The notes beneath the pieces were generated by a model. The model was not told the DNA's origin. It did not search any database and was given only the letters and a program-made list of their open reading frames with translations. Shown here piece by piece: positions 45,755-55,244 of a stretch of 64,000 nt of DNA. This DNA is from Flavobacterium sp. J372 (lineage in GTDB: Bacteria; Bacteroidota; Bacteroidia; Flavobacteriales; Flavobacteriaceae), in NCBI RefSeq assembly GCF_024699965.1, contig NZ_JAJOMZ010000004.1, positions 2,946,001 to 3,010,000 on the forward strand. The letters run 5' to 3'. Each line of letters begins with the position of its first letter. Within the stretch, counting starts at the first letter, position 1. The translations under genes and the position numbers were made by a program.

Positions 45755-46225
45755 ATGACACAAAAAATCAATATAGTGCTGTTTGGCATAGGCAAAGCCG
45801 GCAGTGCCCTAATTAATAAATTCCAGAAAAACAGGAAAGACCTGCTCCTTGACAGTAAACTTGATTTCCGGTTTCCTGTAATAACAAATTCCACAGTGGC
45901 TTTCTATGAAAAAGAAGGTGGTACTTTTGCCTGGGAAGCCAACTTTATACAGTTTGGCGTGCCTTTTAAAATGGAAGATGTGTATGAATATATCTACCAG
46001 AACAGCCTGGAAAACCTTATAGCTGTTGATGCTACGGCAAGTGATGCCCTTATTGAAGAATACTCAAGGCTGCTGCACAACGGCTTTACTATAGTATCAG
46101 CCAACCCTTCTGCAGATATAAATGTTTTTCAAGAATTCTCGGCAGTAAACAAAACCGCTGATGAGGTAGCGGATGCGTTATACAGAGGTGTGGTTGAAGT
46201 AGCAGGGAAAAGAGATGCAGCTTAG
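45755..46225 (+). CDS. Homoserine dehydrogenase-like protein, NAD-binding part only (shortened)
   Basis: The 156 residues begin MTQKINIVLFGIGKAGSALI (Rossmann GxGxxG) and continue NLIAVDATASDALIEEYSRL and NGFTIVSAN, as in the ThrA-type homoserine dehydrogenases of flavobacteria. There the similarity ends: the usual catalytic domain of about 200 residues is missing, and the ANK Lys is replaced (SANPSADI). A short tail (NKTADEVADALYRGVVEVAG) finishes the protein. It may be a gene with an internal deletion or a Rossmann-only regulator; the catalytic reaction is unlikely. It has no promoter of its own that I can see and lies 20 bases after a terminator. Confidence 0.65.
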   Translation: MTQKINIVLFGIGKAGSALINKFQKNRKDLLLDSKLDFRFPVITNSTVAFYEKEGGTFAWEANFIQFGVPFKMEDVYEYIYQNSLENLIAVDATASDALIEEYSRLLHNGFTIVSANPSADINVFQEFSAVNKTADEVADALYRGVVEVAGKRDAA

Positions 46226-46305
46226 AAGTACAATAATTTCATTCAGCATATTGCATCCTAAACTTTTATTGCATTACTTTGCAGTGTTCTTTTACAAACT
46301 GATAC

Positions 46306-46404
46306 GTTATCACGAAAGGCAGAGGGAATAGACCCGATGAAGCCTTAGCAACCCTTTATACTTAAAGAAGGTGCTAAATTCTACCGCATGTGCGGATAGA
46401 TAAC
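46306..46404 (+). ncRNA. SAM-I (S-box) riboswitch upstream of metH
   Basis: P1 is formed by GTTATC (46306-46311) and GATAAC (46399-46404). The core has GAAAGGCAGAGGGAATAGAC, then CCGATGAAGCCTTAGCAACC, then GGTGCTAAATTCTACC, which are the conserved kink-turn and SAM-binding segments of the S-box. A following hairpin (AATATTCT 46411-46418 with AGAATATT 46425-46432) before a pyrimidine/T-run may be the expression platform. When SAM is abundant it should shut off metH/metF expression. The rest of 46226-46530 holds no gene. Confidence 0.95.
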
Positions 46405-46530
46405 ACACGTAATATTCTTCACGCAGAATATTCTCTCCCCTTTTTGATGACATATTTTTTTGAATGGACGTAAAAGCGGCCTGCTTGGCAACTTTAAAAC
46501 TATTTGAACTTTCAACATTTAAACTGAAAT

Positions 46531-47533
46531 ATGTCTAAAATACATGAAGCGTTACGCAACCGCATACTTGTGCTCGACGGAGCCATGGGTACCATGCTGC
46601 AGCGCTACAATTTTTCGGAAGAAGATTTCCGCGGGGAACGTTTTAAGGATTTCCCCCACCCGCTCAAAGGCAATAATGATTTGCTCTCGCTTACACAACC
46701 GCAAGCAATTGCAGATGTTCATCGCCAGTATTTTGAGGCCGGTGCTGACATTGTCGAGACCAATACTTTTAGCGGGACAACCATCGGTATGGCAGACTAC
46801 CACCTTGAGGATCTGGTCTATGAGCTGAATTATGAGTCGGCCAGAATTGCCCGCCAGGTGGCAGATGAGTTCACTGCCCAAAATCCTGATAAGCCCCGCT
46901 TCGTTGCAGGTTCTATCGGGTCCTACTAATCGTACGGCAAGCATGAGCCCCGATGTAAACGACCCGGGATTCCGCGCTGTGACGTTCGATGATCTCCGAA
47001 TCGCTTACAAAGAGCAGGTAAAAGCGCTAATTGACGGCGGTTGTGATATTCTTCTGGTTGAAACCATATTTGATACGCTTAACGCCAAAGCCGCACTTTT
47101 CGCGATTGAGGAAGTAAAAGATGAACTGGAAATCGAAATCCCTATAATGGTAAGCGGTACGATAACCGATGCATCGGGCCGTACGCTTTCCGGCCAGACG
47201 GTTGAAGCTTTTCTTATTTCGATAAGCCATATTCCATTACTGAGTATTGGCTTTAACTGCGCGCTGGGTGCCGACCAGCTAAAACCGTACCTGAAACGCC
47301 TTGCGCACAATACTACGCTAAACATTTCAGCACACCCCAACGCAGGATTACCCAATGCTTTCGGGCAGTATGACCAGACACCGGAACAAATGCAGCAGCT
47401 TATAAAAGAATACCTTGATGATAACCTTGTAAATATCATTGGCGGATGTTGTGGTACAACTCCTGAACATATCAGATTAATTGCCGATATCGCGCAACAA
47501 TATCAACCCCATAAAATTGAGGCAGAAATATAA
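46531..47533 (+). CDS. metH: Homocysteine S-methyltransferase domain of methionine synthase (split MetH, first subunit), frameshifted
   Basis: In flavobacteria cobalamin-dependent methionine synthase is often coded by two genes; this is the first. The N-terminal frame ([24 protein letters not shown] [19 protein letters not shown]) stops at 46929. The next frame continues [20 protein letters not shown] and so on to 47533. The three-G run at 46918-46920 has one base too many. The joined 333-residue protein has the zinc cysteines in [10 protein letters not shown] and [11 protein letters not shown]. Its stop TAA overlaps the ATG of the next gene by one base. It is controlled by the SAM-I riboswitch. 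Confidence 0.9.
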
Positions 47534-50263
47534 TGGGAGATACCAATAAATATTTGACATTAAGCGGTCTCGAGCCACTAGCTGTAACTCCGGAGAGCAA
47601 TTTCATCAATGTAGGTGAGCGAACAAACGTAACCGGTTCACGTAAATTCCTACGCCTCATTAAAGAAGAAAAGTATGATGAAGCGCTTGAAATTGCGCGC
47701 GGACAGGTAGAGGGCGGGGCGCAGATCATCGACATCAATATGGATGAAGGGATGCTTGACGGTGTACAGGCCATGACTACTTTTCTGAACCTGATTGCCG
47801 CCGAGCCCGATATTGCCCGTGTGCCTGTGATGATAGACAGCAGCAAGTGGGAAATAATAGAAGCCGGACTCAAGGTTACTCAAGGCAAAAGCGTGGTAAA
47901 CTCCATCAGCCTGAAGGAGGGCGAAGAAGCTTTTATTCATCACGCTAAACTCATAAAGCGGTATGGTGCAGCAGTCATCGTCATGGCATTTGATGAGGTT
48001 GGCCAGGCCGATACTTACGAAAGACGTATTGAAATATGCAAACGCTCATATGATATATTACTAGATAAAGTCGGTTTCCCCGCGCAGGACATCATCTTCG
48101 ACCCAAATATTTTTCCTGTGGCAACCGGTATGGAAGAACACCGCAGGAACGCCCTTGACTTCTTCCTCGCTACAAAATGGATACGCGAAAAACTGCCGTA
48201 TGCCAACGTAAGCGGCGGGGTGAGCAATGTGTCGTTCTCTTTTCGCGGGAATGATAAAGTGCGTGAGGCGATGCACTCGGCTTTCCTGTACCACGCCATA
48301 CAACATGGTATGACTATGGGTATCGTGAACCCTGAGATGCTTGAAGTGTACAGCGATATTGAGCCGGAACTTTTAGAACACGTTGAAGATGTATTGCTTG
48401 ACAGGCGTGATGATGCTACAGAACGCCTGCTCGCCTTCGCTGAAAATATTAAAGGCGGTCCGAAGGTAAGTGAAAAACAAGCACAGGAATGGCGCTCGCT
48501 GCCGATACAGGAACGCCTTACACACTCGCTCGTGAAAGGCCTTGATGAGTTTATAGAGCAGGATGTTGAAGAAGCAAGGCTACAGGTAGCAAAGCCTATT
48601 GAAGTGATTGAAGTTTATCTGATGAACGGTATGAATATGGTAGGCGACCTCTTTGGGAGTGGCAAAATGTTCCTGCCGCAGGTTGTTAAGTCGGCCAGGG
48701 TGATGAAAAAAGCGGTGGCCTACCTCCTCCCCTTCATCGAAGAAGGTAAAGGCAAGGGGAGCTCGGCCGGCCGCGTATTAATGGCAACTGTAAAAGGCGA
48801 TGTACATGATATTGGTAAAAACATAGTTTCGGTAGTGCTGGGCTGCAACAATTTTGAGATAATCGATCTTGGTGTGATGGTGCCGCCGGAGAAAATAATT
48901 GAGACAGCCGTAAAAGAAAATGTGGATATAATTGGCCTGAGCGGATTAATAACCCCGTCGCTCGATGAGATGGTTTATCTCGCCAAAGAAATGGATAAGC
49001 TCAACATAAAAATCCCGATAATGATAGGTGGGGCAACCACATCGCGCGCTCATACCGCAGTCAAAATCGCTCCCCAATATAACGCGACGGTAGCACATGT
49101 TAATGATGCCTCGCGCGCTGTAACCGTTGCGGGCAACCTGCTTAACAGCGCAACCAAAGATGAATATTCTAAAGCGTTAAAGGCAGAGTATGACGAACTT
49201 CGGGAGGGTTACCTGAACCGTTCGCGTGATAAGGACTACCTTACAATTGAAGAAGCGCGAAAAAATAAGCTGCAACTTGACTGGGACGGGTTTACGCCTT
49301 ACAAACCGAACTTTTTAGGTGTTAACACCATTTATCCAAAGATGGCAGACTTGACAGATTACATCGATTGGACGCCTTTCTTCCAGACATGGGACCTGCA
49401 TGGTAAATATCCTGCAATTTTGAATGATGAGGTTGTAGGCGAACAGGCACAGTCGCTTTTTGCCGATGCGCAAAAGATGCTTCAGCAGATTATTGATGAA
49501 AACTGGTTTGAAGCTAAGGGAGTGTACGGAATTTTTCCGGCCAACCAGGTCAATGATGATGATATTGAACTAAGCCCCCTAACCCCCGAAGGGGGAATTC
49601 ACCTTCACTCTGACCCGATTACGTTCTCGTCACAAGTTCCCCCTTCGGGGGCGGGGGGCTTTTCTCACATTACGCCAGCAATCCAAAAAAACAAAAGGAG
49701 CACCAAATATCGCGCTTGCCGACTTCATTGCACCGAAGGGAACTGGCAAACAGGATTACATTGGAGCTTTTTGCGTATCGACAGGCTTTGGGGTAGATGA
49801 GAAAGCGGCTGAGTTTGAAAAGAGCCATGATGATTATAACTCTATAATGATCAAAGCACTGGGCGACCGTCTGGCTGAAGCTTTCGCGGAATACCTGCAC
49901 GAGAAAATCCGTAAAGAGATATGGGGTTATGCATCAGATGAAAATCTTGAAAACGCACAGCTCATTAAAGAAGAATATAAGGGTATTCGTCCTGCACCGG
50001 GCTATCCTGCCTGCCCCGACCATTTGGAGAAAAACACAATCTGGCAGCTTCTTGATGTCGAAAATAAAATAAGTGTAAAACTTACCGAAAGCCTCGCTAT
50101 GTGGCCTGCCGCTTCGGTGTCGGGGTATTACTTTGCCCATCCGCAGAGTAAATATTTTGGCTTAGGAAAGATAAAAGAAGACCAGGTGGCAGACTATGCC
50201 AAACGACGGGGAATAGCCGTTGAAACAGCCACAAAATGGCTTGGTCCAAACATCGCTGATTAA
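47533..50263 (+). CDS. metH: Methionine synthase, folate/cobalamin/activation subunit (split MetH, second gene), interrupted
   Basis: The start is the ATG at 47533. Domains in order: pterin-binding (about 20-290; [29 protein letters not shown]), cap and B12-binding (about 330-580; [13 protein letters not shown] carries the axial His), and SAM-activation. The frame that starts at 47533 ends at 49800 in nonsense. A CG-rich palindromic element (49572-49661) follows DDDIEL, and the true sequence resumes after it in the next frame as [20 protein letters not shown] and continues to NIAD at 50263. Removing one G of the G6 run (49653-49658) restores one frame with about 30 extra residues. Full length is about 909 residues. 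Confidence 0.9.
49572..49661. repeat. CG-rich palindromic element inside metH
   Basis: The left arm is AAGCCCCCTAACCCCCGAAG plus GGGGAA; the right arm is TTCCCCCTTCGGGGGCGGGG plus GGCTT. The arms are inverted copies over about 25 bases, and each is itself a small palindrome (CCCCC GAA GGGGG). A 39-base centre separates them. It looks like a dispersed intergenic repeat of Bacteroidetes that has entered a coding region between DDDIEL and FLTLRQQ. Confidence 0.8.
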
Positions 50264-50299
50264 GCAACTTTGAACCTTAAACTTTAAACTAAGACTTAC

Positions 50300-51256
50300 G
50301 TGAAAGTAACTGAACATATACACAATGCTAACGGGAAACCATTGTTTTCCTTTGAAATACTACCTCCGCTCAAAGGGCAGAACATACAATCTATCTTTGA
50401 CAGCATAGATCCGCTTATGGAATTCAGGCCGCCGTTTATAGATGTGACGTACCATCGTGAGGAATACGAATATAAAGAGCTGCCCAACGGCCTACTTGAA
50501 AAGCGTATAGTAAAGAAACGACCGGGCACAGTTGGCATCTGCTCAGCCATCCAGAATAAATACCAGGTTGACGCTATCCCGCATATACTTTGCGGAGGCT
50601 TTACCAAAGAGGATACGGAAAATTTCCTTATCGATCTTGATTTCCTTGGGATACAGAATGTTGTAGCGCTGCGTGGTGATGCCGTAAAAAGTGAAATTTA
50701 TTTTAAGCCCGAACGTGAGGGCAATCAATACGCAAGCGAACTGGTGACACAGATAGATAACCTGAATAAAGGGATTTACCTTGATGAACATTTGCTAAAC
50801 AGTTCCTGTACAAATTTCTGCATAGGTGTGGCGGGCTATCCTGAAAAGCACATGGAAGCGCCGAGCCTTGATAGTGATATCTATTTCCTGAAACAAAAGA
50901 TAAAGAATGGGGCGAGCTATATAGTGACCCAAATGTTTTTTGATAATAAAAAATTCTTTGATTTTGTGGCAAAGTGCAGGAAAGAAGGTATCAATGTGCC
51001 GATTATCCCGGGACTAAAGCCAATTTCCACAAAAAAACAGCTGAACCAGATTCCACATCGCTTTAAGGTTGACCTGCCCGATGACCTTATCATGGCAGTA
51101 GTAAAAGCCACAGACAATGACGCTGTACGGCAGGTAGGCATAGAGTGGTGCATCACCCAAAGTAAAGAGCTTATTTCTGCGGGAATCCCGGTCCTGCATT
51201 ATTATTCTATGGGTAAAAGCGATAACATAAAAGCGGTTGCCAAAGAGGTTTTTTAA
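50300..51256 (+). CDS. metF: Methylenetetrahydrofolate reductase
   Basis: The FAD enzyme reduces 5,10-methylene-THF to 5-methyl-THF, the methyl donor for MetH. It starts at a GTG (MKVTEHIHNANGKPLFSFEI). The 318-residue TIM barrel has FSFEILPPLKG (catalytic Glu), VTYHREEYEYK, ALRGDAVK and the PIIPGLKPI region. It lies 36 bases after metH and is probably in the SAM-I-controlled operon. Its end overlaps the convergent membrane protein gene by four bases. Confidence 0.96.
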   Translation: MKVTEHIHNANGKPLFSFEILPPLKGQNIQSIFDSIDPLMEFRPPFIDVTYHREEYEYKELPNGLLEKRIVKKRPGTVGICSAIQNKYQVDAIPHILCGGFTKEDTENFLIDLDFLGIQNVVALRGDAVKSEIYFKPEREGNQYASELVTQIDNLNKGIYLDEHLLNSSCTNFCIGVAGYPEKHMEAPSLDSDIYFLKQKIKNGASYIVTQMFFDNKKFFDFVAKCRKEGINVPIIPGLKPISTKKQLNQIPHRFKVDLPDDLIMAVVKATDNDAVRQVGIEWCITQSKELISAGIPVLHYYSMGKSDNIKAVAKEVF

Positions 51257-52074
51257 AAAATATAGCCTCCCGCCATCACCATACCCAACCAGAAAATCGG
51301 GATGCTCTCTACCCAGAAAAGCGTGTAATATTTATTACGCTGCGGATGTGCAAAGACCGTGAAAATTGCAACGATAATAACTAATAAAATATTAATAAGC
51401 AATTGTTTATCATCAATTGTGCTTTTAAGAAACTCCAAAAAATAAAATGGTAAAAGCAAAACCAGATTTAGAATTTTGGTATTACGCACCCCAATTTGCT
51501 GCGGGATAGTTTTCAAAAAAGGGTCGTCTTCCTTCAGGTCGATGATTTCAAAAATCAGTATAAGGATGATGATGAGTAGAAATCGCTGTGCAAACTTCAG
51601 GTAAACATCTGAATATAACTCAACTCCGGAATTTATCAATGGCAATAGCGTAGTTACACCTGCCCAACACAAGGCCACAATATAAATTTTAATGCCACTC
51701 CAGTTGCGCAGGTTTTTAGTGTTAGGAAAAAACGGAACGGTATAAAGCGCTGTAAAAAGAAGAAATGCAAGGGCGGTTACTTGTGTAGCTGCTTTCAGGT
51801 ATAAAAAACAAAGTCCGGCAAACGCTAACGCAATCGTACTTAGAATGACTATAACCTGGGTAAATTTCCCTTCCGGCCATTTTCGTTTGTAAAAAGCCTC
51901 GTATTTCATGAAATTATAGCTGAACATAGTTCCTCCAAACGCAAACCCGAACAAAGGCCAGTCTGCCGGAAGCCCAAACATATGCAGCGTCATTGCAGTA
52001 AGCGCCACAACCGACAGTGCCACATGAATGCTGCCGTAAATATAGAGGCGGAAAAGCTGCTGAAATACCTGCAT
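51253..52074 (-). CDS. Polytopic membrane protein (UbiA-prenyltransferase-like)
   Basis: I place the start at the ATG at 52074 (MQVFQQLFRLYIYGSIHVAL), 273 residues; the open frame extends 26 codons upstream. Eight to nine hydrophobic helices alternate with short loops, and FEIIDLKEDD has the acidic pattern of UbiA-type enzymes, but the first NDxxDxxxD motif is replaced (FSYNFMKYEAF). Function is unknown. It may be an inactive or diverged UbiA relative. Confidence 0.65.
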   Translation of the reverse strand: MQVFQQLFRLYIYGSIHVALSVVALTAMTLHMFGLPADWPLFGFAFGGTMFSYNFMKYEAFYKRKWPEGKFTQVIVILSTIALAFAGLCFLYLKAATQVTALAFLLFTALYTVPFFPNTKNLRNWSGIKIYIVALCWAGVTTLLPLINSGVELYSDVYLKFAQRFLLIIILILIFEIIDLKEDDPFLKTIPQQIGVRNTKILNLVLLLPFYFLEFLKSTIDDKQLLINILLVIIVAIFTVFAHPQRNKYYTLFWVESIPIFWLGMVMAGGYIF

Positions 52075-52173
52075 ATCCAACAAAAATAACGAATATGCAA
52101 ATGGGAAAAACCATCCGTTGAAAAATTCACAAAAACCGCTATAAAAAAGCATTTTTAATTTGAATTTAATAAT

Positions 52174-52181
52174 TAATTTTG
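52174..52181 (+). promoter_or_regulatory. Putative -7 box of gcvP
   Basis: TAATTTTG matches TAnnTTTG and ends 26 bases before the gcvP ATG. A correctly spaced -33 box is not visible. Confidence 0.35.
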
Positions 52182-52207
52182 TGCTTCTTAAAACACAACG
52201 CTATTAC

Positions 52208-55057
52208 ATGAGAACAGATGCTTTTGCTTTGAGGCACATCGGGCCCCGCGAAAATGACCTTCAACATATGCTGAAAACCATTGGGGTTGACAGCGTTGAC
52301 CAACTAATATACGAAACATTACCAGACCATATCCGCCTTAAAGAGCCGCTTAACCTTGACCCGGCCATGACGGAATATGAATACCTGAACCATATTACCA
52401 AACTCGGTGCAAAAAACAAAGTGTTCCGCTCATACATAGGGCTGGGCTATCACGCAACGGTTGTACCTGCAGCCATTCAGCGCAACATATTTGAAAACCC
52501 GGGCTGGTACACTGCATACACTCCTTACCAGGCTGAAATTGCACAGGGCCGCCTTGAGGCTTTGCTGAACTACCAGACCACAATAATTGAGCTGACAGGC
52601 ATGGAAATCGCTAATGCATCACTGCTTGATGAAGGTACTGCTGCTGCCGAAGCGATGGCTCTTTTGTTTGATGTGCGTACCCGCGACCAAAAGAAAAACA
52701 ACGCTAACAAATTCTTTGTTAGTGAAGAAATACTGCCGCAAACGCTGTCGGTGCTGCAAACGCGTTCAACGCCGATTGGGGTTGAGCTTGTAATTGGCAA
52801 CCATGAGGAATTTGATTTTTCGTCAGATTTCTTCGGGGCGATGCTGCAATACCCGGGCAAACATGGCCAGGTGCATGACTATGCAGGGTTTATCACCAAA
52901 GCAAAACAAAACGAGATAAAAACAGCTGTAGCTGCAGATATACTGAGCCTTGTGATGCTCACGCCTCCGGGCGAAATGGGCGCTGACGTTGTGGTGGGTA
53001 CTACCCAGCGCTTCGGGATACCGATGGGTTACGGAGGTCCGCACGCAGCATATTTCGCTACAAAAGAAGAATACAAGCGCAGTATGCCGGGCCGCATAAT
53101 AGGTGTTACTGTTGATGTAAATGGCAATCGTGCCCTGCGTATGGCCCTTCAAACGCGCGAGCAGCATATCAAACGCGAAAAGGCTACATCAAATATTTGT
53201 ACAGCACAAGTGCTCCTTGCCGTAATGGCAGGCATGTATGCCGTATATCACGGCCCAAAAGGCCTTGGCTATATCGCTGATAAAGTACACCGATGCGCCG
53301 TAACTGCTGCCGATGCGCTTAACAAGCTTGGCGTTTACCAGACTAACACTGCTTTCTTCGATACGATTTTGGTGAAGGCTGATGCTGCCAAAGTAAAGGC
53401 TGCTGCCGAAGCTATGGAAATCAACTTCTACTATCCGGATGCAGAAACGGTTGCAATCTCTTTCAACGAAACGACTTCTATAGCCGACCTTAACGACATT
53501 ATCAGCGTTTTTGCTGAAGTGACCGGTAAATCTGCGGAAGTGATAAAAGAACTAACCACTGAAGTAACAATACCATCAAATGTTTCAAGAAGCAGCGATT
53601 TCTTAAAGCATGATGTGTTTAATAAATATCATAGCGAGACGGCGCTTATGCGTTACATCAAAAAGCTGGAGCGCTTAGACCTAGCGCTGAACCACTCTAT
53701 GATTTCGCTGGGCTCATGCACCATGAAGCTGAATGCTGCATCGGAAATGCTTCCGCTAAGTAACCCGCAGTGGAACAGCATCCACCCGTTTGCCCCGCTT
53801 GACCAGGCACAGGGATACCAGGAAATGCTGAATAAACTTGAAGAGCAGCTTAACGTGATTACCGGTTTTGCAGGTACAACCCTTCAGCCGAACAGTGGCG
53901 CTCAGGGAGAATATGCGGGTCTTATGGTGATACGCGCCTACCATCAGAGCAGGGGCGACCATCACCGTAACATTGCGCTAATCCCGGCATCTGCACACGG
54001 CACAAACCCTGCCACGGCTACTATGGCCGGTATGCAGGTTGTTGTGACCAAAACATCTGAAAACGGGAATATCGATGTGGAAGACCTTCGCGCTAAGGCT
54101 ATCCAGTACAAAGATAACCTGGCGTGCATTATGGTAACATATCCGTCTACCCACGGTGTGTATGAAGCGTCGATCATGGAAATAACTAAGATCATCCACG
54201 AGAATGGCGGACAGGTGTATATGGATGGCGCCAACATGAATGCACAGGTAGGGCTTACTAACCCTGCAACCATTGGCGCAGACGTTTGCCACCTTAACCT
54301 GCACAAAACATTCGCCATACCTCACGGCGGTGGCGGACCGGGCGTTGGCCCGATTTGTGTGGCTGAGCATTTGGTACCATTCCTGCCTACCAATCCGGTT
54401 GTGGCTACAGGCGGCAACAATGCTATTACAGCCATATCGGCAGCGCCTTGGGGCTCTGCATTGGTTTGCCTTATTTCATATGGCTACATCACTATGCTTG
54501 GCGCTGAAGGCCTGTTGGCTGCTACTGAGAATGCTATCATTAATGCTAACTACATCAAAGAAAGGCTTGCGGGCCACTACGATACGCTGTACACCGGCGA
54601 AATGAACCGCGCGGCACACGAAATGATACTGGAATGCCGACCGTTTAAAGCTAATGGCATTGAGGTGACTGACATTGCCAAGAGGCTTATGGACTATGGT
54701 TTCCACGCCCCTACCGTATCTTTCCCGGTTGCAGGCACGCTGATGGTAGAGCCTACCGAAAGTGAAAACCTGGAAGAGCTTGACCGTTTTTGTGATGCGA
54801 TGATCGCTATTCGCAAAGAGATTGAAGAAGCATCAGCCGACGACAAAAACAACGTGCTCAAAAATGCACCGCACACGCTTGCCATGCTGACTGCTGATAC
54901 CTGGGAGATGCCGTATTCACGTGAAAAAGCAGCATTCCCGCTGGATTACCTTCATGACAATAAGTTCTGGCCGGGTGTTCGCCGCGTAGACGATGCCTAT
55001 GGCGACAGGAATCTGATATGTTCGTGTGCCCCGATTGAGGCCTACATGGAAGAATAA
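52208..55057 (+). CDS. gcvP: Glycine dehydrogenase (decarboxylating), P-protein
   Basis: The start is the ATG at 52208 ([20 protein letters not shown]); 16 upstream codons are leader. The 949-residue single-chain P-protein carries both halves, with the PLP lysine in [20 protein letters not shown]. It decarboxylates glycine and passes the aminomethyl group to GcvH; the cleavage system then makes 5,10-methylene-THF, substrate of the neighbouring metF. gcvT and gcvH are not in the window. Confidence 0.97.
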   Translation: MRTDAFALRHIGPRENDLQHMLKTIGVDSVDQLIYETLPDHIRLKEPLNLDPAMTEYEYLNHITKLGAKNKVFRSYIGLGYHATVVPAAIQRNIFENPGWYTAYTPYQAEIAQGRLEALLNYQTTIIELTGMEIANASLLDEGTAAAEAMALLFDVRTRDQKKNNANKFFVSEEILPQTLSVLQTRSTPIGVELVIGNHEEFDFSSDFFGAMLQYPGKHGQVHDYAGFITKAKQNEIKTAVAADILSLVMLTPPGEMGADVVVGTTQRFGIPMGYGGPHAAYFATKEEYKRSMPGRIIGVTVDVNGNRALRMALQTREQHIKREKATSNICTAQVLLAVMAGMYAVYHGPKGLGYIADKVHRCAVTAADALNKLGVYQTNTAFFDTILVKADAAKVKAAAEAMEINFYYPDAETVAISFNETTSIADLNDIISVFAEVTGKSAEVIKELTTEVTIPSNVSRSSDFLKHDVFNKYHSETALMRYIKKLERLDLALNHSMISLGSCTMKLNAASEMLPLSNPQWNSIHPFAPLDQAQGYQEMLNKLEEQLNVITGFAGTTLQPNSGAQGEYAGLMVIRAYHQSRGDHHRNIALIPASAHGTNPATATMAGMQVVVTKTSENGNIDVEDLRAKAIQYKDNLACIMVTYPSTHGVYEASIMEITKIIHENGGQVYMDGANMNAQVGLTNPATIGADVCHLNLHKTFAIPHGGGGPGVGPICVAEHLVPFLPTNPVVATGGNNAITAISAAPWGSALVCLISYGYITMLGAEGLLAATENAIINANYIKERLAGHYDTLYTGEMNRAAHEMILECRPFKANGIEVTDIAKRLMDYGFHAPTVSFPVAGTLMVEPTESENLEELDRFCDAMIAIRKEIEEASADDKNNVLKNAPHTLAMLTADTWEMPYSREKAAFPLDYLHDNKFWPGVRRVDDAYGDRNLICSCAPIEAYMEE

Positions 55058-55064
55058 TTTTGAG

Positions 55065-55090
55065 AGCTGCCTTCGGGCAGCTTTTTTTTC
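55065..55090 (+). terminator. Terminator after gcvP
   Basis: AGCTGCC and GGCAGCT around a stable TTCG tetraloop, followed by eight T. Confidence 0.92.
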
Positions 55091-55102
55091 AAATTGAGTC
55101 TT

Positions 55103-55125
55103 GCCGCGAATTACACCCAATTAAG
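55103..55125. repeat. Inverted copy of the right end of the 27.8 kb repeat
   Basis: GCCGCGAATTACACCCAATT matches the reverse complement of 27809-27830 with about two differences. It is non-coding. Confidence 0.6.
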
Positions 55126-55182
55126 CACAAAGGATTCCATTTTGGTCAAAACATAACCCATGAAAAATCCTGAAACTACTAA

Positions 55183-55213
55183 AAAGCCCCTGCAGCTCTG
55201 TTGCAGGGGCTTT
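55183..55213 (-). terminator. Terminator downstream of the S74/T9SS protein
   Basis: AAAGCCCCTGCA and TGCAGGGGCTTT form a 12-pair stem, with a T-run on the minus strand. The stem core is the same as that of attenuator 1 at 44991-45015. Confidence 0.88.
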
Positions 55214-55244
55214 GATGTAAACATATAAAAGATATTGTAACGAA

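Noticed and set aside
47533..49800. MetH ending naturally at 49800, with 49847-50263 as a separate gene
   Set aside because: The activation domain continues without a gap in another frame from about 49662 to 50263, so the two pieces belong to one protein.
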